From NCBI RefSeq assembly GCF_011612265.2, contig NZ_CP050134.2, forward strand, positions 1,674,001 to 1,738,000: a DNA stretch of 64,000 bases. The letters are read 5' to 3'. Shown here one piece after another: positions 1 through 7,523 of this stretch. Made by a program: the position numbers and the translations under genes. Below the pieces are notes generated by a model. It was not told the DNA's origin. It saw only the letters and a program-made list of their open reading frames with translations, and did no database searches. Position 1 is the first letter of the stretch; each line of letters begins with the position of its first letter. Source of the DNA: Corynebacterium matruchotii. Its GTDB lineage: Bacteria > Actinomycetota > Actinomycetes > Mycobacteriales > Mycobacteriaceae.

Positions 1-1520
1 TGCTGCGGGACCCGCCAGGCGATGGCCTGATGCTCCAGGGCCTGGGGCTCACCGGATTCTATGGTGCAGCGGTAGGTGCTGAGCGCAATATTATTGTGAA
101 TGGTTGTGGTGATTTTATCGCCGACGGTGATGACGCAGCCGAGTTCTTCACGGATTTCCCGTTTGAGGGCCTGCTTTGGGGTTTCACCGTTTTCGATTTT
201 GCCGCCAGGGAATTCCCACATGTGGGTGTCGGCGCGCTGGGCTGCCAGAATCCGGCCGTCGCGGGTAATGACGGCACCAACAACCTCCGTGAGCTGGGTA
301 TCACCCAGATCGGATGGCCGGTGGAGGGTTTCCTTGGCCCGCAGCCAGGTTGCGAGGGCAACAAGGATGACGGCCCCGGCAATGAGGAATGCGTGTTTGT
401 AACCGTATTGCTGCACCACCCAGCCGATAACCAGGGGCCCGAGAATGGTGCCGCAGTCGCCGGCCATTTGGAAGGCCGCCAGGGTTTTCCCACCGTTGCG
501 ATCGGAACCAATGATGTCGGCGAGGGCGGCCTGGATGGGCGGGTTGCTGAGCCCGGCCCCGAGGCCGGCAAAGGCGGAGAACACAACGAGAACCCCAAAG
601 CTATGGGTGAACCCGAAACTGGCGGTGAAGACCATCGCCACGAGAAGCCCACAATAAATGGGGGGTTTGCGCCCAATGGCGTCGGCAACGCGCCCGGAGA
701 ATTGCAAGGCGATGGCGTTGCCCACGGCATAGGCGGAGAGCACGTAGCCGGCAATGGTGCCACCGTGGGTGAAGGTGGCCTCGACGAAAAGCGGGACCAC
801 GGCGACGCGCACCCCAAAATTCACCCACCCATTGGCGAACGAGGTCACGATAATGGCCCGATAGGTGGGGTGGCGAAGCGCCTCCATAACCCCCAATTCC
901 AGCCGGGTGTCCTGGGATTGTGCCACACGGCTGCCAATATGTTTGGGCATAGACAGCCACACGACGAGGGAAGCCAAGGCCAGAAACAGCCCATAGATGA
1001 GGAATGGCCAGCGGAACCCCAAGACCGAGAGGAGCGACCCCAAGGCGGGGCCGAACACGGAGCCGAAGAGGAACCCGGAGGCATAGGCACCGGAGCAGCG
1101 GCCCCGGATGGTGGGCGGGGCAAGCCGCACGATGAGCCCCATGGCGGACACGGTAAACATGGTGGACCCAAACCCGGCAAGCCCCCGCAGGAGCACAAGA
1201 TGCCAATACTCTTGGGCGGCGGCGATGAGCCCGGTGGTGACGGCAACGATGAGCAGACCGGTGATATACACCCAGCGGGCACCGAGTTTGTCAACAAGTT
1301 TGCCACCGGCGGGGGCGAACACTAGCCTAGTGAAGCTGAACGCGGAGATGACGGCGCCGGCCGCAACCGCACCGACACCGAAGCTGGTGGCAAGCTGCGG
1401 GAGGATGGGGGAAATGAATCCGTAGCCTAGGGCAATGATGAAGGCGGCAATCACCAAGATCCAGATTTCTCTGGGGATTCTCTCTGCCGGGCGGGCGGTT
1501 GGGTCACTGTTGGTAGTCAT
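1..1520 (-). CDS. MFS transporter fused to a C-terminal Nudix hydrolase domain (3' end cut by window)
   Basis: The frame starts at ATG 1520 and stays open to the left edge, so the C-terminus is missing. Residues about 1-400 are a 12-helix drug-efflux-type major facilitator. From about residue 412 the same frame runs without a stop into a Nudix domain with a complete Nudix box: GGKIENGE near residues 438-445, then REIREELG. The linker (LRAKETLHRPSDLGDTQLTE) has no stop or frame change. The Nudix part resembles MutT-type 8-oxo-dGTP or related nucleoside-diphosphate hydrolases, acting in the cytoplasm; the substrates of both halves are unknown. Seen: both domains in one frame. Inferred: one polypeptide is made. 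It could be two genes if an internal start is used. Confidence 0.85.
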   Translation of the reverse strand, partial: MTTNSDPTARPAERIPREIWILVIAAFIIALGYGFISPILPQLATSFGVGAVAAGAVISAFSFTRLVFAPAGGKLVDKLGARWVYITGLLIVAVTTGLIAAAQEYWHLVLLRGLAGFGSTMFTVSAMGLIVRLAPPTIRGRCSGAYASGFLFGSVFGPALGSLLSVLGFRWPFLIYGLFLALASLVVWLSMPKHIGSRVAQSQDTRLELGVMEALRHPTYRAIIVTSFANGWVNFGVRVAVVPLFVEATFTHGGTIAGYVLSAYAVGNAIALQFSGRVADAIGRKPPIYCGLLVAMVFTASFGFTHSFGVLVVFSAFAGLGAGLSNPPIQAALADIIGSDRNGGKTLAAFQMAGDCGTILGPLVIGWVVQQYGYKHAFLIAGAVILVALATWLRAKETLHRPSDLGDTQLTEVVGAVITRDGRILAAQRADTHMWEFPGGKIENGETPKQALKREIREELGCVITVGDKITTTIHNNIALSTYRCTIESGEPQALEHQAIAWRVPQ

Positions 1521-1632
1521 CGGTTTCTAGCGTAGACCTTGCCTAAGGAAAATCCGTAAAAAACCAACGGTCACCGAACATATTTTCGTATGCTTGGGTA
1601 GGGTGTCCGGGGCAGGTTTTAGGGTGGTAACC

Positions 1633-2139
1633 ATGATGATGCACCAGGATTTTCCCGAATTACTTCCTGCGCCTTTCGATCCCGACACCATGGCGGATCG
1701 GGCCGTGACCCAGCATCCGCAGACCATTTCGGCATTGGGTTCGGTGATGCGTCATCCTCGTTCGCTATCGCGTCCGGCGGCAACGTGGCGGCCGCCGACC
1801 AAGAAACTCCCGGCGCTGACCGGCCGAAGGCGGTTGAATGCCACGATTTCCCGGCATCGGGTGGGCCCAGCGGTACAGCGAAAGTTGTACACGCCGGATA
1901 ATCCGTGGGTTGCCGCCTACCTGGTGTTTCTGCGAATATCCGCCCCCGATGGGCGGTGGGTGGATCCGGGGGTTGCCCAGGGTTGGGTGCGGGCATTGGT
2001 GGGGTCGGATTATGTCGAATGCGTGCACGAATTGCCGCGAGAGTCAACGCCGACGTATGTGTGGGTGGTTGATGGTTCGTTTTTGCCGATTGCGTCACCG
2101 GCCGAATTGGTTACGCCAGCGCCAGTTCCCGCACGGTAG
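1633..2139 (+). CDS. Hypothetical protein, basic N-terminal half
   Basis: A 168-residue frame starting at ATG 1633, chosen over the upstream ATG at 1594 because AGGGTGG at 1621-1627 lies five bases before it. The N-terminal third is rich in proline, arginine and serine (RHPRSLSRPAATWRPP); the C-terminal half is more globular (NPWVAAYLVFLRISAPDGRW, YVECVHELPR). No signal peptide, membrane segment or known motif. Codon use looks like its neighbours and no other gene fills this gap. Its last 29 bases overlap the 3' end of the convergent ABC gene. Family not recognised. Confidence 0.5.
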   Translation: MMMHQDFPELLPAPFDPDTMADRAVTQHPQTISALGSVMRHPRSLSRPAATWRPPTKKLPALTGRRRLNATISRHRVGPAVQRKLYTPDNPWVAAYLVFLRISAPDGRWVDPGVAQGWVRALVGSDYVECVHELPRESTPTYVWVVDGSFLPIASPAELVTPAPVPAR

Positions 2140-3220
2140 CGTATTGTGAGACTTCCGCCATCAGGGTGGGATCGTGGCAGGTCATGATGATCGCCGGCGG
2201 TCGGTTCCCGTGAAGATGGTGGTGTATAAGCCGGTGGAGCTGGGTGCGACCCGGGTAGTCTAGCCCTACGTCGGGTTCATCCAGCAACACCACATCAGTT
2301 CCCTGGTTGAATACCTTTTCGACCTGCGCGAGTCGCAGCATGGTGGGGGTGAGGTCGAGCGGGTGGGTTTCGAGGTCGATGCTGGCCAGGGCCCCGGCCG
2401 GTTCGCCGCCGATGAAGTCGCGGAGGGTGGTTTCGGTTACCTGGTCGCAGGCGCGTTGGGTTTGCAGGCTTATCGACGCCGGTTGCGGCGTGAGCGCCAG
2501 GGTGTGGAGGAGGGTGGTTTTCCCCACCCCGTTGGGGCCCCGGAGCCAACAGATTTCGCCGCGTTCGAGGCGTAAATGCAGTGGTGGCGTGGTGAATCCG
2601 GGTTCGGTGGGGGTGGTGAATTGCCACCAGCGCCGGCGGGGTGGTTCGCGCCGGCCGGCGACGTCACCCAGGTCGATGATGTCCCCAGTGGGGGCGCATG
2701 GTGGCAGTTGTGGGGGTGGGTGATGTCCGGTGTAGGGAACCATGGTGCCGTCGCGGAGTTCGAAGCAGCCAAAGTGGTGATCGATGGGTGGCAGGCTGTG
2801 GGCGACGGCAATGATATCCCCCGGATAACGATCTAAAATGTCGCACACTTGTTTGCATGATGTGGTGTCGAGGCCGGCCCAGGGGTCGTCGAGAATGAGG
2901 GTGTCTGCTTGGAGCACCAGCACGCTGGCCAATGCCACCCGGCGGGTTTGGCCGCCGGAGAGCCTGGTGGGGTGGGCTTCCGCCAAGTCCATGAGGTTCA
3001 AATCGGTGAGAATTGCGGTCACCTGGTCGAGCATGATGTCGGGATGGATGCCGCGTTGTTCCAGGCCGAAGGCGACTTCTTCGATGACGGTGTCGCGGAG
3101 GTAGGTGAGGTGGCAGGTGGCGTCGGCCCCCAGGTAGGCGACCTGACCCCGCGGGGCGGCGTCGACAAGCTCGCTGGCCCACGATGAGAGGCCGTCACCG
3201 ATGACGAGGTGGCGTTTCAT
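2111..3220 (-). CDS. ECF transporter ATPase, two fused NBDs with complementary losses
   Basis: Tandem nucleotide-binding domains of the energy-coupling-factor type, 369 residues, powering the T and S subunits encoded just upstream. The first domain has lost its Walker A: residues 8-16 read GDGLSSWAS, with no P-loop lysine. It keeps the signature LSGGQ (87-91), a Walker B ending in DD (108-112) and the switch histidine (141). The second has Walker A GPNGVGKTT (228-236), Walker B LLDEP (312-316) and its histidine near 353, but TPTMLRLAQ replaces the signature. An intramolecular pair would thus form one canonical ATP site and one dead site. The start overlaps the T gene stop by four bases (ATGA), so the two are translationally coupled. 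Substrate unknown. Confidence 0.85.
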   Translation of the reverse strand: MKRHLVIGDGLSSWASELVDAAPRGQVAYLGADATCHLTYLRDTVIEEVAFGLEQRGIHPDIMLDQVTAILTDLNLMDLAEAHPTRLSGGQTRRVALASVLVLQADTLILDDPWAGLDTTSCKQVCDILDRYPGDIIAVAHSLPPIDHHFGCFELRDGTMVPYTGHHPPPQLPPCAPTGDIIDLGDVAGRREPPRRRWWQFTTPTEPGFTTPPLHLRLERGEICWLRGPNGVGKTTLLHTLALTPQPASISLQTQRACDQVTETTLRDFIGGEPAGALASIDLETHPLDLTPTMLRLAQVEKVFNQGTDVVLLDEPDVGLDYPGRTQLHRLIHHHLHGNRPPAIIMTCHDPTLMAEVSQYATVRELALA

Positions 3221-3873
3221 ACGATAATCACCAAAGTGATGGCAGCCAGGGGCAAAAGTATTCGAACAAGTTTTTGTATTGTGCTGTCGGGTGGTGGTCG
3301 CAGCACGGTGCGGCGGCCGGGGAGTTCCAGGCCCATGGTGGTCATGGCGGCGGCGCGCTGCCCACCGTGGTAGAGCACTTGCACGAGCACTGGTATGACC
3401 AGGTTGCCGGGGTGTGGGGTGCGGCCGGCGAGTCGGCAGGCGTCGCGCATGCGCCGGGTGATGTCGTGGGCTTGGGGCAGGAATTGGATGGCGGAGCCCA
3501 GGATGAAGCTCATGCTGTGGTGGATGCGAGCGGTTTGGAGGGCCTTGACCAGCTCAGGGATGCGGACAGCCGTGAGCGCGGCCAACAGTGCTGCGATGAG
3601 CGCGGCGAATCGGAGGCTCAACTGCCCGGCGGTCACCAGCCCGTCCCGGTAGGTTGCGGCGAAGGGCACGTAGATGAGCAGCATGGACAGGCCGGTGGGG
3701 AGGCTGAGGGCCAAGGTGGTGGCGATGAGCGAGAGGTTACGGGTGGTTGCCGTGCCCACGACCAGTGCCGCAATCATCACGGTGGCGGACACCCACGGAT
3801 TATTCAGCCCTAACACGATGATCCAGGCGGTGAACCCGCACACGATGCTGGTCAGGGGGTTAAGTGCGCGCAT
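3217..3873 (-). CDS. ECF transporter transmembrane (T) component
   Basis: A 218-residue CbiQ/EcfT-type membrane protein with about five or six hydrophobic helices. The conserved cytoplasmic coupling motifs appear as degenerate versions (RDACRLAGR near 145 and TMGLELPGRR near 180), where EcfT normally has Ala-Arg-Gly triplets that dock into the ATPases. It links the ATPase pair encoded downstream to the substrate-binding S component upstream. It overlaps both neighbours (four bases with the ATPase, 14 with the S gene), a tight three-gene operon. Confidence 0.82.
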   Translation of the reverse strand: MRALNPLTSIVCGFTAWIIVLGLNNPWVSATVMIAALVVGTATTRNLSLIATTLALSLPTGLSMLLIYVPFAATYRDGLVTAGQLSLRFAALIAALLAALTAVRIPELVKALQTARIHHSMSFILGSAIQFLPQAHDITRRMRDACRLAGRTPHPGNLVIPVLVQVLYHGGQRAAAMTTMGLELPGRRTVLRPPPDSTIQKLVRILLPLAAITLVIIV

Positions 3874-4603
3874 GGAAGCTCGCTAGGGTTTTCTTCGGCA
3901 GGGATCGGATTGCCACATGGACGATAATCATGACCAGTGCCTTGTCGAGCGGGTCGGACACGAGTGATTGGGCGGTGACGGATCCGATGAGGGAGTTTCC
4001 CATTTCCCGGAATAATGACACGAGGGCGCCTGTGCCCACGCCGGCGGTTCCGCCATAGACGAACGCGGCGACGGGGGCTGCCAGCATGCCGGAGATGACG
4101 CCGAGCACCACCCCGGCCGTGATGGTGAGGGGAATGTTCCGCAGCATCCCCTTGGCAATCATGACCCCGGACAGCAGCCCGACCATGGCGGATACCGCTG
4201 CGAAAGGGAGGGCCGCGGGGTTGAAAAGCCCCCAGACGATGCTGCTGAGGGTGCCGGTGGCCAGGCCGGCGATGGGCCCGGCGAGTCCCGCCACCAGGAC
4301 GGTGCCCACCGAGTCAAGGTAGAGGGGGATGCCCACGGAACCGACGATTTGGCCGATCACAATGTTGAGCACCAGGGCGGCGGGGATGATGGCGATCGTG
4401 CGGGCGGGCAGGATCGGCAGACTGGCTGACAGCAACAGGATCGCGCCGAGCACGTAGCCGCCCAGGGTGATGAGTGCGGGGCTGGACCCGCCAACGGATT
4501 CCCAATCGGTGGGGCGGGTAAAAACCAGATAAAACCAGGTTCCGAAGATGACGGCAACGCCTACTGTGGCGCGGATACGTTGGGCGGTGGTGAGTGCGGG
4601 CAT
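3860..4603 (-). CDS. ECF transporter substrate-binding (S) component
   Basis: A 247-residue, almost wholly hydrophobic protein with several glycine- and alanine-rich helices (IPLYLDSVGTVLVAGLAGPIAG and similar), typical of ECF S components that bind small vitamins or nucleobases in the membrane. It is first in the S-T-A order. The gene upstream, 70 bases away on the same strand, encodes a nucleoside hydrolase, so a nucleoside, nucleobase or ribose-related substrate is a reasonable guess. The sequence alone does not settle the ligand. Confidence 0.75.
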   Translation of the reverse strand: MPALTTAQRIRATVGVAVIFGTWFYLVFTRPTDWESVGGSSPALITLGGYVLGAILLLSASLPILPARTIAIIPAALVLNIVIGQIVGSVGIPLYLDSVGTVLVAGLAGPIAGLATGTLSSIVWGLFNPAALPFAAVSAMVGLLSGVMIAKGMLRNIPLTITAGVVLGVISGMLAAPVAAFVYGGTAGVGTGALVSLFREMGNSLIGSVTAQSLVSDPLDKALVMIIVHVAIRSLPKKTLASFHART

Positions 4604-4673
4604 GGGGGTATCACGTCCTGTTAAGTGGGCATGCGAAACTAAACCCCTATGTCACCTCGGAGTTGTTCCCATC

Positions 4674-5732
4674 CTAAAGCATGGGTGGCGTCGACGCCAA
4701 AAGTTTAAGACTGCGGAAAAACTCCGCCCAGGCCTGCTGCGGGTCCACGCCGGTCACCAGCTTGACGACGGGTTTTCGGCCGGGTTGGCCGGTGGTTTCC
4801 GCCAACCAGTGCCCCTTGAAGTCGGCCACGGTGGTACCGCGCAGCAGGGGTGAGGTGGTTTCCACGTCGACGGCCACGGTGGCGGTGGCATAGTCGACAG
4901 TGCCCAGGGCCACCATGGTGGTGATGAGGTCGTGGATTTGGGCCTGGTAGCCCTCCCCCATGACCTGGTGGAATTCGAAATAGAATCGCAGCAAATCCGG
5001 CAGAACATCAGCCAGTGGGTGGTGTGCGGCGGCAAGAATATCGCACGCGGCATCCAGCAGGTCGGGTGAGAACAGCATGCTTTCCGTCACGGGCTGGGAG
5101 CGCACCCCCAGGGGGCAGACGGTGATGGGAATGGTGGTGTGAAATACCTCGGCGGCGGCGTGGGGGTCGACCCACGTGTTCCACTCCGCGGTGGGGGTGG
5201 TATTGCCGGGGTACAGGTAGGCGCCGCCCATGAGGTAAATGCGCTGGTGGGCGGGGTGGTCACGCAGGTAGGTGGCCAGGTTTGTGGCCGGCCCGGTGAT
5301 AATCAGGGTGGCGTCCCGGTTGGCGCGCCACAGGTCGTCCCACCCGGTGTCGGCGGCGGGCACACCCATGGGAACCGTGTCGGGCCGCTCCCCCGGAGTC
5401 ACCGATATCGTGTCCGTGCTGGTCTCTGGGGGAATCACATAGCCCAGGCCGTGCGGCCCGTGGGTTTCCGGGGTGGTGACCAGCGGCACCACCAGTGGCG
5501 TCGGTACGCCCGCCGCCACCGGCACATTCGGTAGGCCGCAGAGTCGTAAAATGTGGGCGCTATTGAAGGCGGTTTGGGTGGCGTCGACATTGCCGGCGGT
5601 GGTGGTGACCGCTCGAAGCTGCACCTCCCCCGCGGCCGCAAGGCCGGCCAGGTAGATGAGCGCCAGGGCATCATCAATGCCGGCATCGCAGTCGATAAGA
5701 ACCGGGTGGCTGTTATTCTTCCTCGTCGTCAT
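4674..5732 (-). CDS. Inosine-uridine preferring nucleoside hydrolase family protein
   Basis: 352 residues of the IunH family, which hydrolyses the N-glycosidic bond of nucleosides to free base and ribose in the cytoplasm. The calcium-binding N-terminal motif DCDAGIDDA has Asp14, Asp16, Asp20 and Asp21. Further family segments are ITGPATNLA and MGGAYLYPGN followed by EWNTWVDPHAA. I start at ATG 5732 because the sequence before it is the acidic tail of the upstream gene read in another frame; this gives a 20-base overlap with that gene's stop. It lies 70 bases upstream of the ECF S-T-A genes, probably one transcript. Substrate preference cannot be read from the sequence. Confidence 0.85.
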   Translation of the reverse strand: MTTRKNNSHPVLIDCDAGIDDALALIYLAGLAAAGEVQLRAVTTTAGNVDATQTAFNSAHILRLCGLPNVPVAAGVPTPLVVPLVTTPETHGPHGLGYVIPPETSTDTISVTPGERPDTVPMGVPAADTGWDDLWRANRDATLIITGPATNLATYLRDHPAHQRIYLMGGAYLYPGNTTPTAEWNTWVDPHAAAEVFHTTIPITVCPLGVRSQPVTESMLFSPDLLDAACDILAAAHHPLADVLPDLLRFYFEFHQVMGEGYQAQIHDLITTMVALGTVDYATATVAVDVETTSPLLRGTTVADFKGHWLAETTGQPGRKPVVKLVTGVDPQQAWAEFFRSLKLLASTPPML

Positions 5733-6507
5733 CTTCGTCATCGTCGTCGAAGAAGAATTCGTCGTCATCATCCTTGCCGAAAAGGTCGTACACATCCGGC
5801 TCGTCATCATCATCGTCGTCGAGGGGCACCAATTGCTCCGCCCAGGATTCGGCCTGATCTGCCGCCAACGACAGGACGTCGAAAAGCTTATCGAAGTCGG
5901 TGAAGGAACCCAGGTCCAGGGTTTCGGTACAGGTTTCCAGGATACTGCTGGCGTATTCCTCGATTTTGGCGTTGACCTCCCTCATGCTGAGCTTCCGCAC
6001 CTCCCCCATGGCCGAAAAATGCCGTTCCGCCTCCATCATGTGGCTCTCAAACTCGGGGTCGACGGCATCAAACTGCACCTTTGCCGTGGGAATGCCCTCG
6101 ACAATCTCAATCGTCACCGTCACACTGGTGTTATCACCCAGCGAGGCGGATACCCGATTTTCTTCCTCATGATCCTGCACAAACTCCAGGTCAGCTATGC
6201 GCTCATCGGTACCATCCAATAAATCCCCCAACAAGGTCACCACCTGGTCGGTGGCAATATGCGACGCCACGGCCTGCACCGCGTCGGGCACCGAAAACGC
6301 CACGGACACCAGCACCGCCTCGAAATCCGCATCCCAATCATCGTCCGCGGTGGCAATATACACGTTTGCCGCCGGCACGAGGGGGTCAATTTCCACGAAC
6401 TGTATCTCCACCTCTGAGGTGATAGGCACAAAAAGCGTATCTCCTTGAACCCGGGATTCGATTCCGTCGGCATCCAACGCGGTGGCAATTTCCTCAAAGA
6501 AGGTCAT
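5713..6507 (-). CDS. Hypothetical acidic protein, YbjN-like N-terminal region
   Basis: 264 residues from ATG 6507; ATG 6519 and TTG 6525 are alternatives, but GAGGATGAG at 6513-6521 best serves 6507. The N-terminal half (MTFFEEIATALDADGI ... TLFVPI) resembles the small YbjN/type III chaperone-like fold; I am not certain. The last 40 or so residues are almost pure Asp and Glu broken by DVYDLFGKDD and EFFF, a disordered polyanionic tail. There is no signal peptide. It precedes the nucleoside hydrolase with overlapping ends. The function is unknown. Confidence 0.7.
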   Translation of the reverse strand: MTFFEEIATALDADGIESRVQGDTLFVPITSEVEIQFVEIDPLVPAANVYIATADDDWDADFEAVLVSVAFSVPDAVQAVASHIATDQVVTLLGDLLDGTDERIADLEFVQDHEEENRVSASLGDNTSVTVTIEIVEGIPTAKVQFDAVDPEFESHMMEAERHFSAMGEVRKLSMREVNAKIEEYASSILETCTETLDLGSFTDFDKLFDVLSLAADQAESWAEQLVPLDDDDDDEPDVYDLFGKDDDDEFFFDDDDEDDDEEE

Positions 6508-6550
6508 GACGACACTCATCCTCAAAAAATCATGTGATTACTGTGGTTAT

Positions 6551-6587
6551 GGTTACACAGCGTGGTAACCCCTAGTGCACACACTAA
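6551..6587. promoter_or_regulatory. Two adjacent palindromes, possible operator
   Basis: In the 102-base gap between two minus-strand genes, GGTTAC (6551-6556) and GTAACC (6565-6570) form a perfect 6-base inverted repeat with an 8-base spacer. Directly beside it CTAGTG-CACA-CACTAA (6572-6587) is a second, near-perfect one. The layout suggests a dimeric repressor site in front of the gene starting at 6507. It does not match the DtxR consensus well. Confidence 0.3.
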
Positions 6588-6609
6588 CCTACTTCGCCAC
6601 CCCTTGGGG

Positions 6610-7404
6610 CTAATACTGAGAAGCAGCCGCAATAATCCCAGCTATCCGCTTCTTTTTCGGCACGTGCGGACAGGGGGCACAATATCCCGCATCATCCCCA
6701 TGAAAAACCATGCAACAGCTGCTGCGATGCACCACCAAATAGTCCGGCTCCACATCCCCCGGCCGCACCGGCACCACCTGGTCGTCGCAAACCTGTTCAA
6801 ACCTTAATGGGGGGAGGCGAACGTCCGCAACCTGCTGCAACCCTTGGTGTATCTCCGACGCCACCGCGATGGCCCGGTCCTGCTCAAAATGCTCATTACC
6901 GGCTCCCACCGCCGGCTGCACCATCCCGTCCGCCACCACCGCCCACAACGGTGCCGGCCGCACCTTCGCCACCCGGCACAACGTTGCGATAATTGGCGCG
7001 AAACTTTCCCCCGCATGCCTGCCCGATGCCACATAGCTTTCTGCCCGCTGGCCCGGCCGAAACCCAAACCAATACCCCTCCCCCTCGTCCCGCTGAAACA
7101 CCAACCCGGAGGACAAATCCAGGTCGGGAATCTCCTCGGTGAGCACCATTGCCACCACCGATGGTGCCACCACCGACCAGGTCAGTGAAAACAACCACAT
7201 GTGCGCCCCAAAACGATCCTCGTGCAGCTTATAGGTTTGCCGACCCGTGGCAATTCCCCGCCGCACCACCTGATCGCTGGCCAGCATTTCGGCCGACAGC
7301 GCCGCCCCCAGCGACTCATCCACGCAGGGCGCATACTGTGGCTGGCCTGCCACCGCCCGGGCGATCGCCCGATCCACGGCGTGGGAAACATTGGTGGGGC
7401 TCAT
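6610..7404 (-). CDS. FhuF-like [2Fe-2S] protein, putative ferric-siderophore reductase
   Basis: 264 residues. The start at 7404 is set by GAGGAGGA a few bases upstream; the longer frame to 7449 lacks such a site. The C-terminus carries CC-x10-C-x2-C (Cys230, 231, 242, 245), the unusual [2Fe-2S] ligand spacing of the FhuF family, which releases iron from ferric siderophores in the cytoplasm. The rest is poorly conserved, as is usual there. No siderophore transporter gene lies beside it and I found no convincing DtxR box. Family assignment rests mainly on the cysteine pattern. Confidence 0.65.
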   Translation of the reverse strand: MSPTNVSHAVDRAIARAVAGQPQYAPCVDESLGAALSAEMLASDQVVRRGIATGRQTYKLHEDRFGAHMWLFSLTWSVVAPSVVAMVLTEEIPDLDLSSGLVFQRDEGEGYWFGFRPGQRAESYVASGRHAGESFAPIIATLCRVAKVRPAPLWAVVADGMVQPAVGAGNEHFEQDRAIAVASEIHQGLQQVADVRLPPLRFEQVCDDQVVPVRPGDVEPDYLVVHRSSCCMVFHGDDAGYCAPCPHVPKKKRIAGIIAAASQY

Positions 7405-7523
7405 AGGTGAATCCTCCTCACGAATTGTTCGAGCAAAACCGACAAACACGACACTGGTAGCACTGCCACTGTCCTATCCGCCGGTTTCTGCATAATCCCA
7501 GTCTACGGGCATCCGCAGGCGGA

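Noticed and set aside
30..1325. 431-codon plus-strand frame at the left end
   Set aside because: Antisense to the MFS-Nudix gene, with low-complexity Gly/Glu/His composition and no domain.
5733..5813. N-terminal extension of the nucleoside hydrolase (MMMTSRMCTTFSARMM...)
   Set aside because: It is the Asp/Glu-coding tail of the upstream gene read in another frame; the homologous region starts at MTTRKNNSHP.
6526..6609. DtxR iron box near the FhuF-like gene
   Set aside because: TAGGTTAG matches one half-site of the DtxR consensus, but the other half is absent; the palindromes present are of a different type.
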